Notes under the pieces: model-generated | The model's database searches: none | The model's input: only the letters and a program-made list of their open reading frames with translations | What the model was told of the DNA's origin: nothing | Part shown: piece after piece, positions 30,496 through 37,808 of the stretch | How the letters are laid out: each line of letters opens with the position of its first letter | Numbering within the stretch: the stretch's first letter is position 1 | NCBI GenBank assembly: GCA_903897605.1 | Contig: CAIUCH010000059.1 | Span: forward strand, 1-64,000 | Length of the DNA stretch: 64,000 bases | From: an uncultured Alphaproteobacteria bacterium | GTDB lineage: Bacteria; Pseudomonadota; Alphaproteobacteria; Micropepsales; Micropepsaceae | Reading direction: 5' to 3' | Translations under genes and position numbers: made by a program

Positions 30496-31485
30496 ATGGC
30501 TCACGATCACGCCCATCCCGGTGCTCACGACCACAGCCCGCACAATCACGGCGTCTGGACCCATGGCCATGTCTTTCTGGGCCGCTCCCACGACCGAGCG
30601 GAAGCACGCGCCAAGCTGGCGGCTCTGGTCACTGCCGTTTTCATGGTGGTGGAGATCGGCGCAGGCTTTCTCTACGGCTCCATGGCGCTGCTGGCCGACG
30701 GCGTTCACATGGCGACCCATGTGGGGGCGCTGGGGCTGGCGGCGGGCGCCTATTGGCTGGCCCGGCGCCATGCCGCCAATGCCCGCTTCAGCTTCGGGTC
30801 CGGCAAGTTTGGCGATCTGGCGGCCTTTTCCAGCGCCATTGTGCTGGGCCTTACCGCCGTCGCGGTGGCGGGTGAATCCATCGCCCGGCCGATCGATCCC
30901 GCCAAGGTCGCCTATGGCGACGCGCTGCTGATCGCGGCGATCGGGCTTTGCGTCAATCTGGTCAGCGCCTTCATCCTGAAGGACGATCATGGCCATGACC
31001 ACGCGCATGACAATCACAGTCAGGCCCGTCATGCGCATGATCATGGCGGGCACGACAACAATATGCGCGCCGCCTATGTGCATGTGCTGGCCGACGCCGC
31101 CACCAGCCTTCTCGCCATCGTGGCGCTGGCTTGCGGTTATTATTTCGGCTTGGGCTTCCTGGACCCGGTGGCGGCGCTGGTTGGCGCCTTTGTCATCGCC
31201 TCCTGGGCCTATGGGCTGATCAAGGACAGCGCCATGATGCTGCTGGACGCCGACGCCGATCCCGAACTGTCGGGCGCCATCAAATCCACCATCGAGGATG
31301 ATTTGGGCGCGCGGGTCGCCGACCTGCATCTGTGGCGGCTGGGGCCGGGCCACCACGGGCTGATCGTGTCGCTGATCTCGCCCGATCCCACCACGGCGGA
31401 ACAGATCAAGGCTTCGTTGCGTCAGCGCTATCCCGATCTCAGCCACGTGACGGTGGAAGTGGCGGTCTGCGCGGATTGCACCTGA
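30496..31485 (+). CDS. dmeF: DmeF-like cation diffusion facilitator (Co/Ni/Zn efflux)
   Basis: Proton-coupled divalent-metal exporter of the CDF family, 329 aa. The N-terminus is His-rich (MAHDHAHPGAHDHSPHNHG) and is followed by VWTHGHVFLG, a DmeF hallmark. Six membrane helices with the metal-site motifs LLADGVHMATHVGALG (D-H in TM2) and HVLADAATSLLAIVAL (H-D in TM5), separated by a second His/Asp-rich loop (residues ~170-200). The C-terminal cytoplasmic domain has DLHLWRLGPGHHGLIV. Resemblance to DmeF suggests Co/Ni preference. No RcnR/FrmR-type regulator is adjacent. Divergent from the M3 peptidase. Confidence 0.88.
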   Translation: MAHDHAHPGAHDHSPHNHGVWTHGHVFLGRSHDRAEARAKLAALVTAVFMVVEIGAGFLYGSMALLADGVHMATHVGALGLAAGAYWLARRHAANARFSFGSGKFGDLAAFSSAIVLGLTAVAVAGESIARPIDPAKVAYGDALLIAAIGLCVNLVSAFILKDDHGHDHAHDNHSQARHAHDHGGHDNNMRAAYVHVLADAATSLLAIVALACGYYFGLGFLDPVAALVGAFVIASWAYGLIKDSAMMLLDADADPELSGAIKSTIEDDLGARVADLHLWRLGPGHHGLIVSLISPDPTTAEQIKASLRQRYPDLSHVTVEVAVCADCT

Positions 31486-32277
31486 CTAATTTGCGCGGCG
31501 TATCCCGGCGTAAAGCCAGGAAGCGAGCGCAGCGGTGAGCAGCACCAAAACATTTTGCGCGAATGCGTCTAACACGTTTACGCCCAGAGATGTCGCACCA
31601 GAATCGTCAAATTTCGCGGTGCCGAGGAACTTCAAAGCCACCTCGAGGGGGGCAAAAACAAGTCCGATCGGGAGAGCTATAAGAATATAGCCTCGAACAA
31701 ATAGCCAGAAACGCCCGCGCATCTGATCCCAGCTTGCTTCGATTCGATCCCGCCAACCCGCGGACGGGACTTCCGTTGCGATTGCTGGAAATATCAATAC
31801 CAGTCTTATTGCGCCGGCAGCGCCGGCCAGCACGATGGCTATTGATGGGATGGCGCTTCCGGGCCAAAGCGCATCAACTAGCCCCACAAGTGCACCGGCA
31901 AAAATGAGCAGCAGATTGAAACCAAGAAACCACAAGATGAACGACCGCTCATAGGACTCTTTCATGAGAGCGGCGGAGGACGTGGCCCGGTCGAGCAGTA
32001 TGAACCGGTGCAACGCGATCATGGCCGGGGCCACGATGATCGCCAGCAAAAAAATTTGAGGCAAAGTCAGCAGCAGCGCAACCATGCCTTGGACCGGATC
32101 ACGGCTCCGCGTCAGCTCGCCGGAAGCATAGGAAAAGATTGCCGCGACGATCATGGAAAAAACCATCACGCCGCCAAACAGCAATTTCATTTTGCCGGAT
32201 GCGGCCCAGAGGCTTGTCCAAGCGAGCTTCGCTAGCCCCATGCCCGTCGATGCCGCCAATTCGTCTGCCGGTGTCAT
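31486..32277 (-). CDS. Predicted six-helix membrane protein of unknown function
   Basis: A 263-aa protein, not assigned to a named family here. About six hydrophobic helices: LLFGGVMVFSMIVAAIFSYA, ALLLTLPQIFLLAIIVAPAM, FILWFLGFNLLLIFAGALVG, SIAIVLAGAAGAIRLVLIF, LFVRGYILIALPIGLVF and a final one near VLVLLTAALASWLYAGI. The loops are moderately charged. Its stop abuts the dmeF stop (convergent, no gap). GC looks slightly below the flanks. A general membrane role is all that can be said. Confidence 0.7.
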   Translation of the reverse strand: MTPADELAASTGMGLAKLAWTSLWAASGKMKLLFGGVMVFSMIVAAIFSYASGELTRSRDPVQGMVALLLTLPQIFLLAIIVAPAMIALHRFILLDRATSSAALMKESYERSFILWFLGFNLLLIFAGALVGLVDALWPGSAIPSIAIVLAGAAGAIRLVLIFPAIATEVPSAGWRDRIEASWDQMRGRFWLFVRGYILIALPIGLVFAPLEVALKFLGTAKFDDSGATSLGVNVLDAFAQNVLVLLTAALASWLYAGIRRAN

Positions 32278-32321
32278 GCGCGCGCCCTGCCCCGCGCAAG
32301 CTTATTCGACCCCATGGCAAC

Positions 32322-32358
32322 AAAAAAGCCGCCCCGCCAGGGGCGGAGCGGCTTTTTT
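32322..32358. terminator. Strong bidirectional rho-independent terminator
   Basis: AAAAAAGCCGC (32322-32332) pairs with GCGGCTTTTTT (32348-32358), with an inner CCGCC/GGCGG stem. A- and T-runs on both sides allow use in either direction. It lies just downstream of rpsU (minus strand). Confidence 0.9.
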
Positions 32359-32377
32359 AAATTCCATTCCAACCAAA

Positions 32378-32590
32378 CTAGCGGGGGATCAGCCCTTCGC
32401 GCTGGGCGCGCTTTCGCTGCAGCTTGCGGTAGCGGCGGACAGCTTCGGCGCGTTCGCGGGCGCGCTTTTCGGAAGGCTTCTCATAAGCGCCGCGCAGCTT
32501 CATCTCCCGGAAGATGCCTTCACGCTGCATCTTCTTCTTCAGCGCCTTGAGCGCCTGGTCGATATTGTTGTCGCGGACGATGATCTGCAA
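32378..32590 (-). CDS. rpsU: 30S ribosomal protein S21
   Basis: Small basic ribosomal protein of the 30S platform, near the 3-prime end of 16S rRNA. The core [20 protein letters not shown], then [20 protein letters not shown], is unmistakable, with a Lys/Arg-rich C-terminal helix. The homologous start is a TTG at 32590 (TTG CAG ATC), preceded by GGAG with a 7-base spacing. The longer ATG-started frame from 32659 adds 23 residues foreign to S21. With TTG the length is 70 aa, normal for alphaproteobacteria. A rare start codon on a ribosomal protein suggests tuned translation. A strong terminator lies downstream. Confidence 0.95.
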   Translation of the reverse strand: MQIIVRDNNIDQALKALKKKMQREGIFREMKLRGAYEKPSEKRARERAEAVRRYRKLQRKRAQREGLIPR

Positions 32591-32711
32591 AGCCGAAGCT
32601 CCGTTTTTGGAAGGCGCGGTAGATAACAGAAGGCTTTTGCCCTGTCCACCTGCGGCCATTAACGCATTTCAGCCTTTGACCGGCCCACGCCGCCGTCCCA
32701 TATTTCGGGCC

Positions 32712-33257
32712 ATGATCCTGAAGATCGCCCGCATGGGCCACCCCGTTCTGAACCAGATCGCCGCCCCGGTTCCCAACCCCCAGGCCCCGGAAATCCAGCG
32801 CCTGATCAATGACATGATCGAAACCATGATCGACGCCAATGGGGCCGGGCTGGCCGCCCCCCAGGTGCATGTGCCGCTGCGGCTGGTGGTGTTCCAGGCG
32901 CCGGGCGAGCGCGCCGATCCCGGCCTGGCGGAAGATGAACGCTTCGACCATACCGCCCCCCTCACCGTCCTCATAAACCCCGAAATCACCGCCCTGGATG
33001 GGGAAACCGAAGGCGGCTGGGAAGGCTGCCTGTCGGTACCGGGCCTGCGCGGCTGGGTCGAACGGCCCGCCCATATCCGCTATCGCGGCCTGGCGCCGGA
33101 CGGCCAGCTGATCGAGCGGACCGCGCGCGGTTTTCATGCCCGTGTCGTTCAGCATGAGGTAGACCATCTGGACGGGCGGCTCTATCCCGGCCGTATGGAT
33201 GATCTGTCGAAGCTGATCTTCGAATCGGAAATCCGCCATTTCGCGACGGCAGGGTGA
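32712..33257 (+). CDS. def: Peptide deformylase
   Basis: Metalloenzyme removing the formyl group from nascent proteins; 181 aa from ATG 32712 (MILKIARMGHPVL). All three motifs are present: GAGLAAPQV (residues ~50), EGCLSVPG (metal-binding Cys), and QHEVDHLDG (HExxH). An insert between motifs 1 and 2 (APGERADPGLAEDERFDHTA) makes it a little long. A further in-frame start at 32514 would run across rpsU and is rejected. coq9 begins one base after its stop. Confidence 0.95.
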   Translation: MILKIARMGHPVLNQIAAPVPNPQAPEIQRLINDMIETMIDANGAGLAAPQVHVPLRLVVFQAPGERADPGLAEDERFDHTAPLTVLINPEITALDGETEGGWEGCLSVPGLRGWVERPAHIRYRGLAPDGQLIERTARGFHARVVQHEVDHLDGRLYPGRMDDLSKLIFESEIRHFATAG

Positions 33258-33258
33258 C

Positions 33259-33942
33259 ATGACCGACAAACCCGCACCCAAAAAGAAAAAAGCCGCTCCC
33301 AAATCGGACGAGCCGAAATCCGACAACGTCTTGAAGCAAGCCATCCTGAAAGATGTCTTAAAGGATGCTGCCTTCGACGGTTTCACCGACTCTGCGCTGG
33401 CCAAGGCCGGAAAAAAAGCCGGCACGGACAAGGCGGCCCTGGCCCGGCTGTTTCCGGAAGGCGCCCTGTCGTTGATCGAATTCTTTTCCGCCTCGATGGA
33501 CGAGGACATGGAAAACAAGCTGCGGGCCATTGATCTTTCCAAGCGCAAGATACGCGAACGCATCAAGCTGGCGGTCCTCACCCGGTTGGCGCTGCTGGCG
33601 CCCAACAAGGAAGCGGCGCGGCGGGCGGCGGCCAGCCTGACCCTGCCGATGCATGCCGGGCGCGGCGCCAAGCTGATGTACCGCACGGTGGATGCGATGT
33701 GGCGCGCGGCAGGCGACACGTCCACCGATTTCAATTTCTACACCAAGCGCGGCATCCTGGCCGGCGTATATGGCTCGGTGCTGGTGCATTGGTTCAACGA
33801 CACCGGCGAAGACGATACCGCCACCGAAGCTTTCCTCGACGCCCGCATCGAAAACGTGATGCAGTTCGAGAAATTCAAGGCGAAGGCGAAGCAAGCCCTT
33901 TCAAACTTCCCCGCCTTCACCGCCTGGGCGAAACCGAAATAA
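33259..33942 (+). CDS. COQ9-family ubiquinone biosynthesis protein
   Basis: A 227-aa helical protein of the COQ9 family, which binds lipid/isoprene intermediates and assists COQ7-type hydroxylation in ubiquinone synthesis. A Lys-rich low-complexity N-terminus (PAPKKKKAAPKSDEP) precedes a TetR-like helical region (FDGFTDSALAKAGKKAGTDK, residues ~39-58) and the typical MYRTVDAMWRAAGDTSTDFN, then YTKRGILAGVYGSVLVHW and FLDARIENVMQFEKFKAKAK. COQ9 is essentially confined to alphaproteobacteria and mitochondria, supporting the taxonomic call. It probably shares a transcript with def. Confidence 0.93.
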   Translation: MTDKPAPKKKKAAPKSDEPKSDNVLKQAILKDVLKDAAFDGFTDSALAKAGKKAGTDKAALARLFPEGALSLIEFFSASMDEDMENKLRAIDLSKRKIRERIKLAVLTRLALLAPNKEAARRAAASLTLPMHAGRGAKLMYRTVDAMWRAAGDTSTDFNFYTKRGILAGVYGSVLVHWFNDTGEDDTATEAFLDARIENVMQFEKFKAKAKQALSNFPAFTAWAKPK

Positions 33943-33965
33943 CACTCCGACTTTCTTCCCCGTGA

Positions 33966-34028
33966 GACCGATCAGCGAAAGCTCCAGTGGAGCTTTTGCC
34001 GGTCGAACGCCCGCGCAGCGGGCAGCAG
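33966..34028. repeat. Palindromic intergenic repeat unit C
   Basis: Outer GACCG/CGGTC pair, inner stem AAAGCTCC (33978-33985), loop AGT, GGAGCTTT (33989-33996), then the tail TCGAACGCCCGC-GCA-GCGGGCAGCAG. Third member of the family at 28088-28238: same loop, same CGAACGCCC tail, different but fully paired stem. It lies between the convergent coq9 and asd. Confidence 0.7.
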
Positions 34029-34032
34029 ATCC

Positions 34033-35037
34033 TTAAAGCAACTCCGCGATCTGGACGGCGTTGAGCGCCGCACCTTTCAACAATTGATCCGCTGCGACAA
34101 ACATTGAAATCGCCTTGCCGCTCTTGTCCGACAGATCGCGGCGAATACGGCCCGCCAGCACATCGCCTTGGCATGACGCATCCTTGGGCATGGGGAAATA
34201 ATTATTGGCCCAATCGTCCACCAGCTTTACGCCCGGCGCTTTCGCCAGCAACGCCCGCACCTCTTGCGGCGTGATCGGCCGCTCGCATTCAAATGTGATC
34301 GAGACCGAATGGGCCCTGAGCACCGGCACCCGGATACAGGTGGCGTTGATGGCAATATCGTCATCTTCGAGAATTTTCTTCGTCTCGTTGATGACCTTGG
34401 TCTCTTCGTCGTTATAGCCGGTCGCCATGTCGATGGCGGTGTTGTGGCTGAAAAGATTGAAGGCATAGGGATACTTCACCACCTTGGGCGCATAGTCCCT
34501 GCCGTCCAGATAGGCGCGGGTGGATTCTTCCAGCTCCTCCATCAGCGCCGCGCCGCCGCCCGAGGCCGCCTGATAGGTCGACACTATCAGCCGCTTCACC
34601 GGATTGACTTGATGGATCGGCCAAAGCGGCACCAAGGTGGTGATCGCCGAGCAATTGGGATTGGCGATGATCCCCTTATGATCGGCGATGCGCCGGGCAT
34701 TGATTTCGGGCACCACCAGCGGCACGCCGGGATCGGCGCGAAAGGCGGAGCTGTTGTCCACCACCACGGCACCGGCCTTCACCGCGATCGGGGCATATTG
34801 CTTGGAAATGCTGCTGCCGGCGGAGAACAGCGCGATATCCACGCCGCCAAACGAATTCTCCGTCAATTCCTCGACAATGAGATCCTTGCCCCGGAACGGA
34901 GCGATCTTGCCCGCCGACCGTGCCGACGCCAGCAGCTTGAGCCCTTTCAGCTCCAGCCCGCGACTTTCGATGCAGCCAATGAATTCGCGGCCCACGGCAC
35001 CAGTGGCCCCGACGATTGCTACAGTCTTGTTACGCAC
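34033..35037 (-). CDS. asd: Aspartate-semialdehyde dehydrogenase
   Basis: Reduces aspartyl phosphate with NADPH to aspartate semialdehyde, the branch point to Lys, Thr, Met, Ile and diaminopimelate. NADP-binding VAIVGATGAVGREF at the N-terminus; active-site Cys in NPNCSAITTLVPL; dimerisation/active-site region with TYQAASGGGAALMEEL; C-terminal His in RVPVLRAHSVSI. The likely start is GTG at 35037, because AAGGAG (35046-35051) sits 8 bases upstream; an ATG at 35058 lies directly against the T-run of a terminator and would give 341 aa. The preceding 190 bases hold a promoter, a Thr/Lys-rich leader frame and the terminator, so attenuation control is proposed. Confidence 0.95.
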   Translation of the reverse strand: MRNKTVAIVGATGAVGREFIGCIESRGLELKGLKLLASARSAGKIAPFRGKDLIVEELTENSFGGVDIALFSAGSSISKQYAPIAVKAGAVVVDNSSAFRADPGVPLVVPEINARRIADHKGIIANPNCSAITTLVPLWPIHQVNPVKRLIVSTYQAASGGGAALMEELEESTRAYLDGRDYAPKVVKYPYAFNLFSHNTAIDMATGYNDEETKVINETKKILEDDDIAINATCIRVPVLRAHSVSITFECERPITPQEVRALLAKAPGVKLVDDWANNYFPMPKDASCQGDVLAGRIRRDLSDKSGKAISMFVAADQLLKGAALNAVQIAELL

Positions 35038-35058
35038 ACGGTCTTCTCCTTCGAGCAT

Positions 35059-35091
35059 AAAAAAAGCCCCGTCCGGATTGGAGCGGGGCTT
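35059..35091 (-). terminator. Rho-independent terminator/attenuator before asd
   Basis: On the minus strand AAGCCCCG (35091-35084) and CGGGGCTT (35071-35064) form an 8-bp stem around a 12-base loop, followed by a T-run to 35059. It ends one base before the ATG at 35058 and 13 bases from AAGGAG of asd. Its 5-prime arm can pair instead with 35142-35134. Confidence 0.85.
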
Positions 35092-35153
35092 GGGTGTTTC
35101 GCTTTCGCTGAATTCTCAGTCGCGCGCGCCACGCCCAGCCCCATAAGGCTTGG
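35084..35153 (-). promoter_or_regulatory. Candidate antiterminator/protector pairings of the asd attenuator
   Basis: Minus-strand segments: region 1 CCAAGCC (35153-35147, over Thr-Lys-Pro codons), region 2 GGGGCTGGG (35142-35134), region 3 CCCAAGCCCC (35094-35085). Region 2 pairs with region 3 (9 bp, one bulged A), which destroys the terminator; region 1 imitates region 3 and can pair with region 2 around TTATGG. This is the 1:2 / 2:3 / 3:4 logic of amino-acid attenuators. Confidence 0.6.
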
Positions 35154-35190
35154 TCGTCTTGGTCGTGGTGGTTTTGCGCGCCATTGTCAT
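35116..35190 (-). CDS. Putative Thr/Lys leader peptide upstream of asd
   Basis: A 24-codon frame beginning MTMARKTTTTKTTKP and ending GAGRGARD. It has seven Thr codons (one ACA, four ACC, two ACG) and three Lys codons in the first 14 positions. No Shine-Dalgarno is visible, but the ATG at 35190 lies 8 bases after the -10 of a near-consensus promoter, so the RNA would start at or next to the AUG, as in the leaderless trpL of Sinorhizobium. A terminator follows 25 bases after its TGA and then asd. By analogy with thrL it would sense charged Thr/Lys tRNA. It could instead be a small basic protein or a chance frame. Confidence 0.6.
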   Translation of the reverse strand: MTMARKTTTTKTTKPYGAGRGARD

Positions 35191-35198
35191 GGGGCGGG

Positions 35199-35227
35199 AA
35201 CCTATGGGCGGGCAATCATTTCGTCAA
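35199..35227 (-). promoter_or_regulatory. Candidate promoter of the asd leader
   Basis: Minus strand: TTGACG (35227-35222), a 17-base spacer, TAGGTT (35204-35199). The -35 overlaps the last codons of purK. The expected start is at about 35190, the A of the leader ATG. Confidence 0.6.
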
Positions 35228-36307
35228 CGGCTTTAATCGCGTCATATGACCCATCTTCCGGCCCAGCCGGGCCTCGCGCTTACCATAAAGATGCAGCGCG
35301 CCCGAGCGGGCCAGGCTTTCCCAGGCATCGGCTTCGGCGCCGATAACATTCTCCATCACCGCATCGGCGTGACGGGCAGGATCGCCCAGGGGCCAGCCTG
35401 CCACGGCACGGATATGCTGTTCGAACTGCGAACAGGCGCAGGCTTCGATGGTCCAGTGGCCGCTGTTATGCACCCTGGGCGCGATCTCATTGATGGCCAG
35501 CGAACCGTCCTTGCCGACGAACAATTCCACCGCCAGCACACCGACATAATCCAGCGCGTCGGCGATGGCTTTGGCGATCGCTTTGGCTTCATCACTCTGC
35601 GCCTTGCTCAGCCGTCCGGGCACGATGGAGCGGCGCAGGATGTGGTTCTCGTGAATATTCTCCGGCGGATCGAAGGCCGCGAAACTGCCGTCCGCCGCGC
35701 GCGCTGCCACCACCGACGCTTCAAACGCGAAATCGACAAAGCCTTCCAGGATGGACGGCGCGCCCTTGAAGTGCTGAAAAGCCGCCTGCGCTTCCGCGCC
35801 GCTCGTAACCTTGGACTGGCCCTTGCCGTCATATCCCAACCGGCGCGTCTTCAGAATCGCCGCGCCGTCCATTTGCGCAAATGCCGTCGCCGCATCCTGC
35901 ACCGAAGTCACCGCGACAAATGGGGCGGTCTTCAATCCCAGCGACTGCACAAAACTTTTCTCGCTGAAACGGTCCTGGGTGATTTCCAACGCCCGCTGTC
36001 CCGGCCGCACTGGCTTCAGGCTGGCGAGATGCGCGATGGCGTCGGATGGCAGATTCTCGAATTCAAACGTGATGACGTCGCAGATCTCGGCAAAGCCGGT
36101 CAGCATGTTGCGGTCGTCATAGGGCGCGGCGATCTGCAGCGGCGTCACCTGAAACGCGGGGGCGTGATTTTCGTCGTTATAGACCGCCGCCTTCAAACCC
36201 AGCCGCGCCGCCGCCATCGCCAGCATGCGGCCCAATTGGCCACCACCGATAATGCCGATGACGCCGCCGGGCGGGACGGGCTTGGTCAGCGTCTTGATCT
36301 CGCTCAT
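35216..36307 (-). CDS. purK: N5-carboxyaminoimidazole ribonucleotide synthase
   Basis: ATP-grasp enzyme of purine synthesis that carboxylates AIR with ATP and bicarbonate to N5-CAIR, the substrate of PurE. 363 aa. N-terminal [23 protein letters not shown]-grasp segments [27 protein letters not shown], and [20 protein letters not shown] with the metal-binding Glu/Asn; substrate-side [13 protein letters not shown]. It starts inside the purE stop (4-base overlap). Its stop codon lies inside the predicted asd-leader promoter. Confidence 0.97.
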   Translation of the reverse strand: MSEIKTLTKPVPPGGVIGIIGGGQLGRMLAMAAARLGLKAAVYNDENHAPAFQVTPLQIAAPYDDRNMLTGFAEICDVITFEFENLPSDAIAHLASLKPVRPGQRALEITQDRFSEKSFVQSLGLKTAPFVAVTSVQDAATAFAQMDGAAILKTRRLGYDGKGQSKVTSGAEAQAAFQHFKGAPSILEGFVDFAFEASVVAARAADGSFAAFDPPENIHENHILRRSIVPGRLSKAQSDEAKAIAKAIADALDYVGVLAVELFVGKDGSLAINEIAPRVHNSGHWTIEACACSQFEQHIRAVAGWPLGDPARHADAVMENVIGAEADAWESLARSGALHLYGKREARLGRKMGHMTRLKPLTK

Positions 36308-36789
36308 TTCGGGGACTTGTTGACCGATTTGGTCTGTTTGGCGCGCCAGGCTTTCAGCCGCTTGTCCAGCTTGGCATCGCTCAGCGCCAGGATGGCGGCG
36401 GCATGCAGGGCCGCGTTCTTCGCCCCCGCTTCGCCGATCGCGAAGGTCGCCACCGGCACGCCGCCCGGCATCTGGGCAATCGAAAGAAGCGAATCGAGCC
36501 CTTTCAGCGCCCGGCTTTCCACCGGCACACCCAGAACGGGCAATGTCGTCATGCTGGCCACCATGCCGGGCAAGTGCGCCGCCCCGCCCGCGCCCGCGAT
36601 GATGGCCTTCAATCCCCGGGCATCCGCACCCTTGGCATAATCGGCCATGCGGTCTGGGGTGCGGTGGGCGGAGACGATGCGCGTCTCATAACCGACGCCC
36701 AGTGCGTCCAGCATGTCGGCCGCCGCCTTAAGGGTCGGCCAGTCGGACTGGCTGCCCATGATAATGCCGATTAAGGGTCGGGAGGCCAT
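36304..36789 (-). CDS. purE: N5-carboxyaminoimidazole ribonucleotide mutase (class I PurE)
   Basis: Converts N5-CAIR to CAIR. 161 aa, normal for class I. Signature [17 protein letters not shown] at the N-terminus (phosphate-binding GSQSD), [10 protein letters not shown] with the catalytic His, [13 protein letters not shown] and [17 protein letters not shown]. The C-terminal ~30 residues are basic ([20 protein letters not shown]). It is transcribed towards purK with a 4-base overlap, the classic purEK pair. The upstream gap holds the divergent diguanylate cyclase promoter. Confidence 0.97.
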   Translation of the reverse strand: MASRPLIGIIMGSQSDWPTLKAAADMLDALGVGYETRIVSAHRTPDRMADYAKGADARGLKAIIAGAGGAAHLPGMVASMTTLPVLGVPVESRALKGLDSLLSIAQMPGGVPVATFAIGEAGAKNAALHAAAILALSDAKLDKRLKAWRAKQTKSVNKSPK

Positions 36790-36945
36790 GCTTCGAATCG
36801 CCTTATCGCGGCCGGTTCAGAAAGCGGCGCAGTATAGGGGGCAAAAGCCCCAAGGAAAGGGGCGGCATTTAACCTTCATTAACCATTCCGCTACACTCAT
36901 GAACACTAGATTAAGGCACCGGCTGCAAGGGTGGGACCGTCCGTC

Positions 36946-37668
36946 ATGAAGATCGAGCGCCCTTCTTCCGTCAGGCCCGCCCGCAGCGTCGCAGCCGCTT
37001 ATGGCCGCCGCGTCGAGCCCGCATCGTCTCCCGACGCCGTCGATGCCGTGCTGCCCGCCAGCGTGCTGGGCATTCCCGAAGCCGAATTCACTCCCCGGGT
37101 GCGCGACGCCATCATGGGATTGATGAGCGAAGTGGACAGTCTGCGCCGCGAACTGTCCCAGACCCGCGCCCGGCTGGATGAAGCCGAAAAAACCGCCGAC
37201 CAGGATCATATGTTGCCACTGCTCAACCGCCGCGCCTTCGTCCGCGAGTTGACGCGCTATATTGCCTTCACCGGCCGCTACAACACGCCCGCCTCGCTGA
37301 TTTATTTCGATCTCAATCATCTGAAGACCACCAATGACACCTTGGGTCATGCCGCCGGCGATGCGGTCTTGACGCAATTCTCCAAAGTGCTTTTGGCGCA
37401 TGTGCGCGAAAGCGATTGCGTCGGGCGATTGGGCGGCGACGAATTCGCCATCCTGCTGTCGCACGCCACCCAGGAACATGCCTTGAAAAAAGCCGATGTG
37501 CTGGCCAATGCGGTTCAGGCGCAGCCCGCCGAATGGAACGGCCACCTTATTCCCGTCAGCTTCGCCTATGGCGCCTTCGAGCTGAAATCCGGCGACAATG
37601 CCGACGCCGCCATCGCCCGCGCCGATGAGGCGATGTATGCGCAGAAACGCGCCAGCAAGGCCCCGTAA
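36946..37668 (+). CDS. Diguanylate cyclase (coiled coil plus GGDEF)
   Basis: Makes cyclic di-GMP from GTP. 240 aa from ATG 36946. A disordered N-terminus precedes a short helix/coiled-coil (VRDAIMGLMSEVDSLRRELS, then QTRARLDEAEKTADQD) and a GGDEF domain with YFDLNHLKTTNDTLGHAAGD and RLGGDEFAILL. An inhibitory I-site RESD sits five residues before GGDEF, so product feedback is expected. There is no membrane segment or receiver domain; the layout resembles Caulobacter DgcB. A GTG at 36931 would add five residues. A polysaccharide locus elsewhere in the window is a possible downstream process (speculative). Confidence 0.93.
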   Translation: MKIERPSSVRPARSVAAAYGRRVEPASSPDAVDAVLPASVLGIPEAEFTPRVRDAIMGLMSEVDSLRRELSQTRARLDEAEKTADQDHMLPLLNRRAFVRELTRYIAFTGRYNTPASLIYFDLNHLKTTNDTLGHAAGDAVLTQFSKVLLAHVRESDCVGRLGGDEFAILLSHATQEHALKKADVLANAVQAQPAEWNGHLIPVSFAYGAFELKSGDNADAAIARADEAMYAQKRASKAP

Positions 37669-37698
37669 AAAAGCCGGACCTCACGGCCCGGCCTTTTT
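37667..37698. terminator. Bidirectional rho-independent terminator
   Basis: AAAAA (37667-37671) and GCCGG (37673-37677) pair with CCGGC (37688-37692) and TTTTT (37694-37698), with one mismatch. It sits directly at the stop of the diguanylate cyclase and before convergent icd. Confidence 0.8.
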
Positions 37699-37719
37699 CA
37701 ACGCACGCGGCGCGAGGGA

Positions 37720-37797
37720 TTTTGCGGCTTGGGCAGGAGCGTCGCGCGGAGCGTGCGAATAGCACGTGAGCACGCGCGACGAACCCAAGACGCAAAA
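37720..37797. repeat. 78-base nested inverted repeat
   Basis: The outer arms 37720-37733 (TTTTGCGGCTTGGG) and 37784-37797 pair with one mismatch. The inner arms GTCGCGCG (37741-37748) and CGCGCGAC (37773-37780) pair perfectly. The innermost CGTGC (37752-37756) and GCACG (37762-37766) form the tip with a GAATA loop. It lies in the gap between convergent genes, after a terminator. Confidence 0.75.
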
Positions 37798-37808
37798 GAA
37801 CCGCGCCC

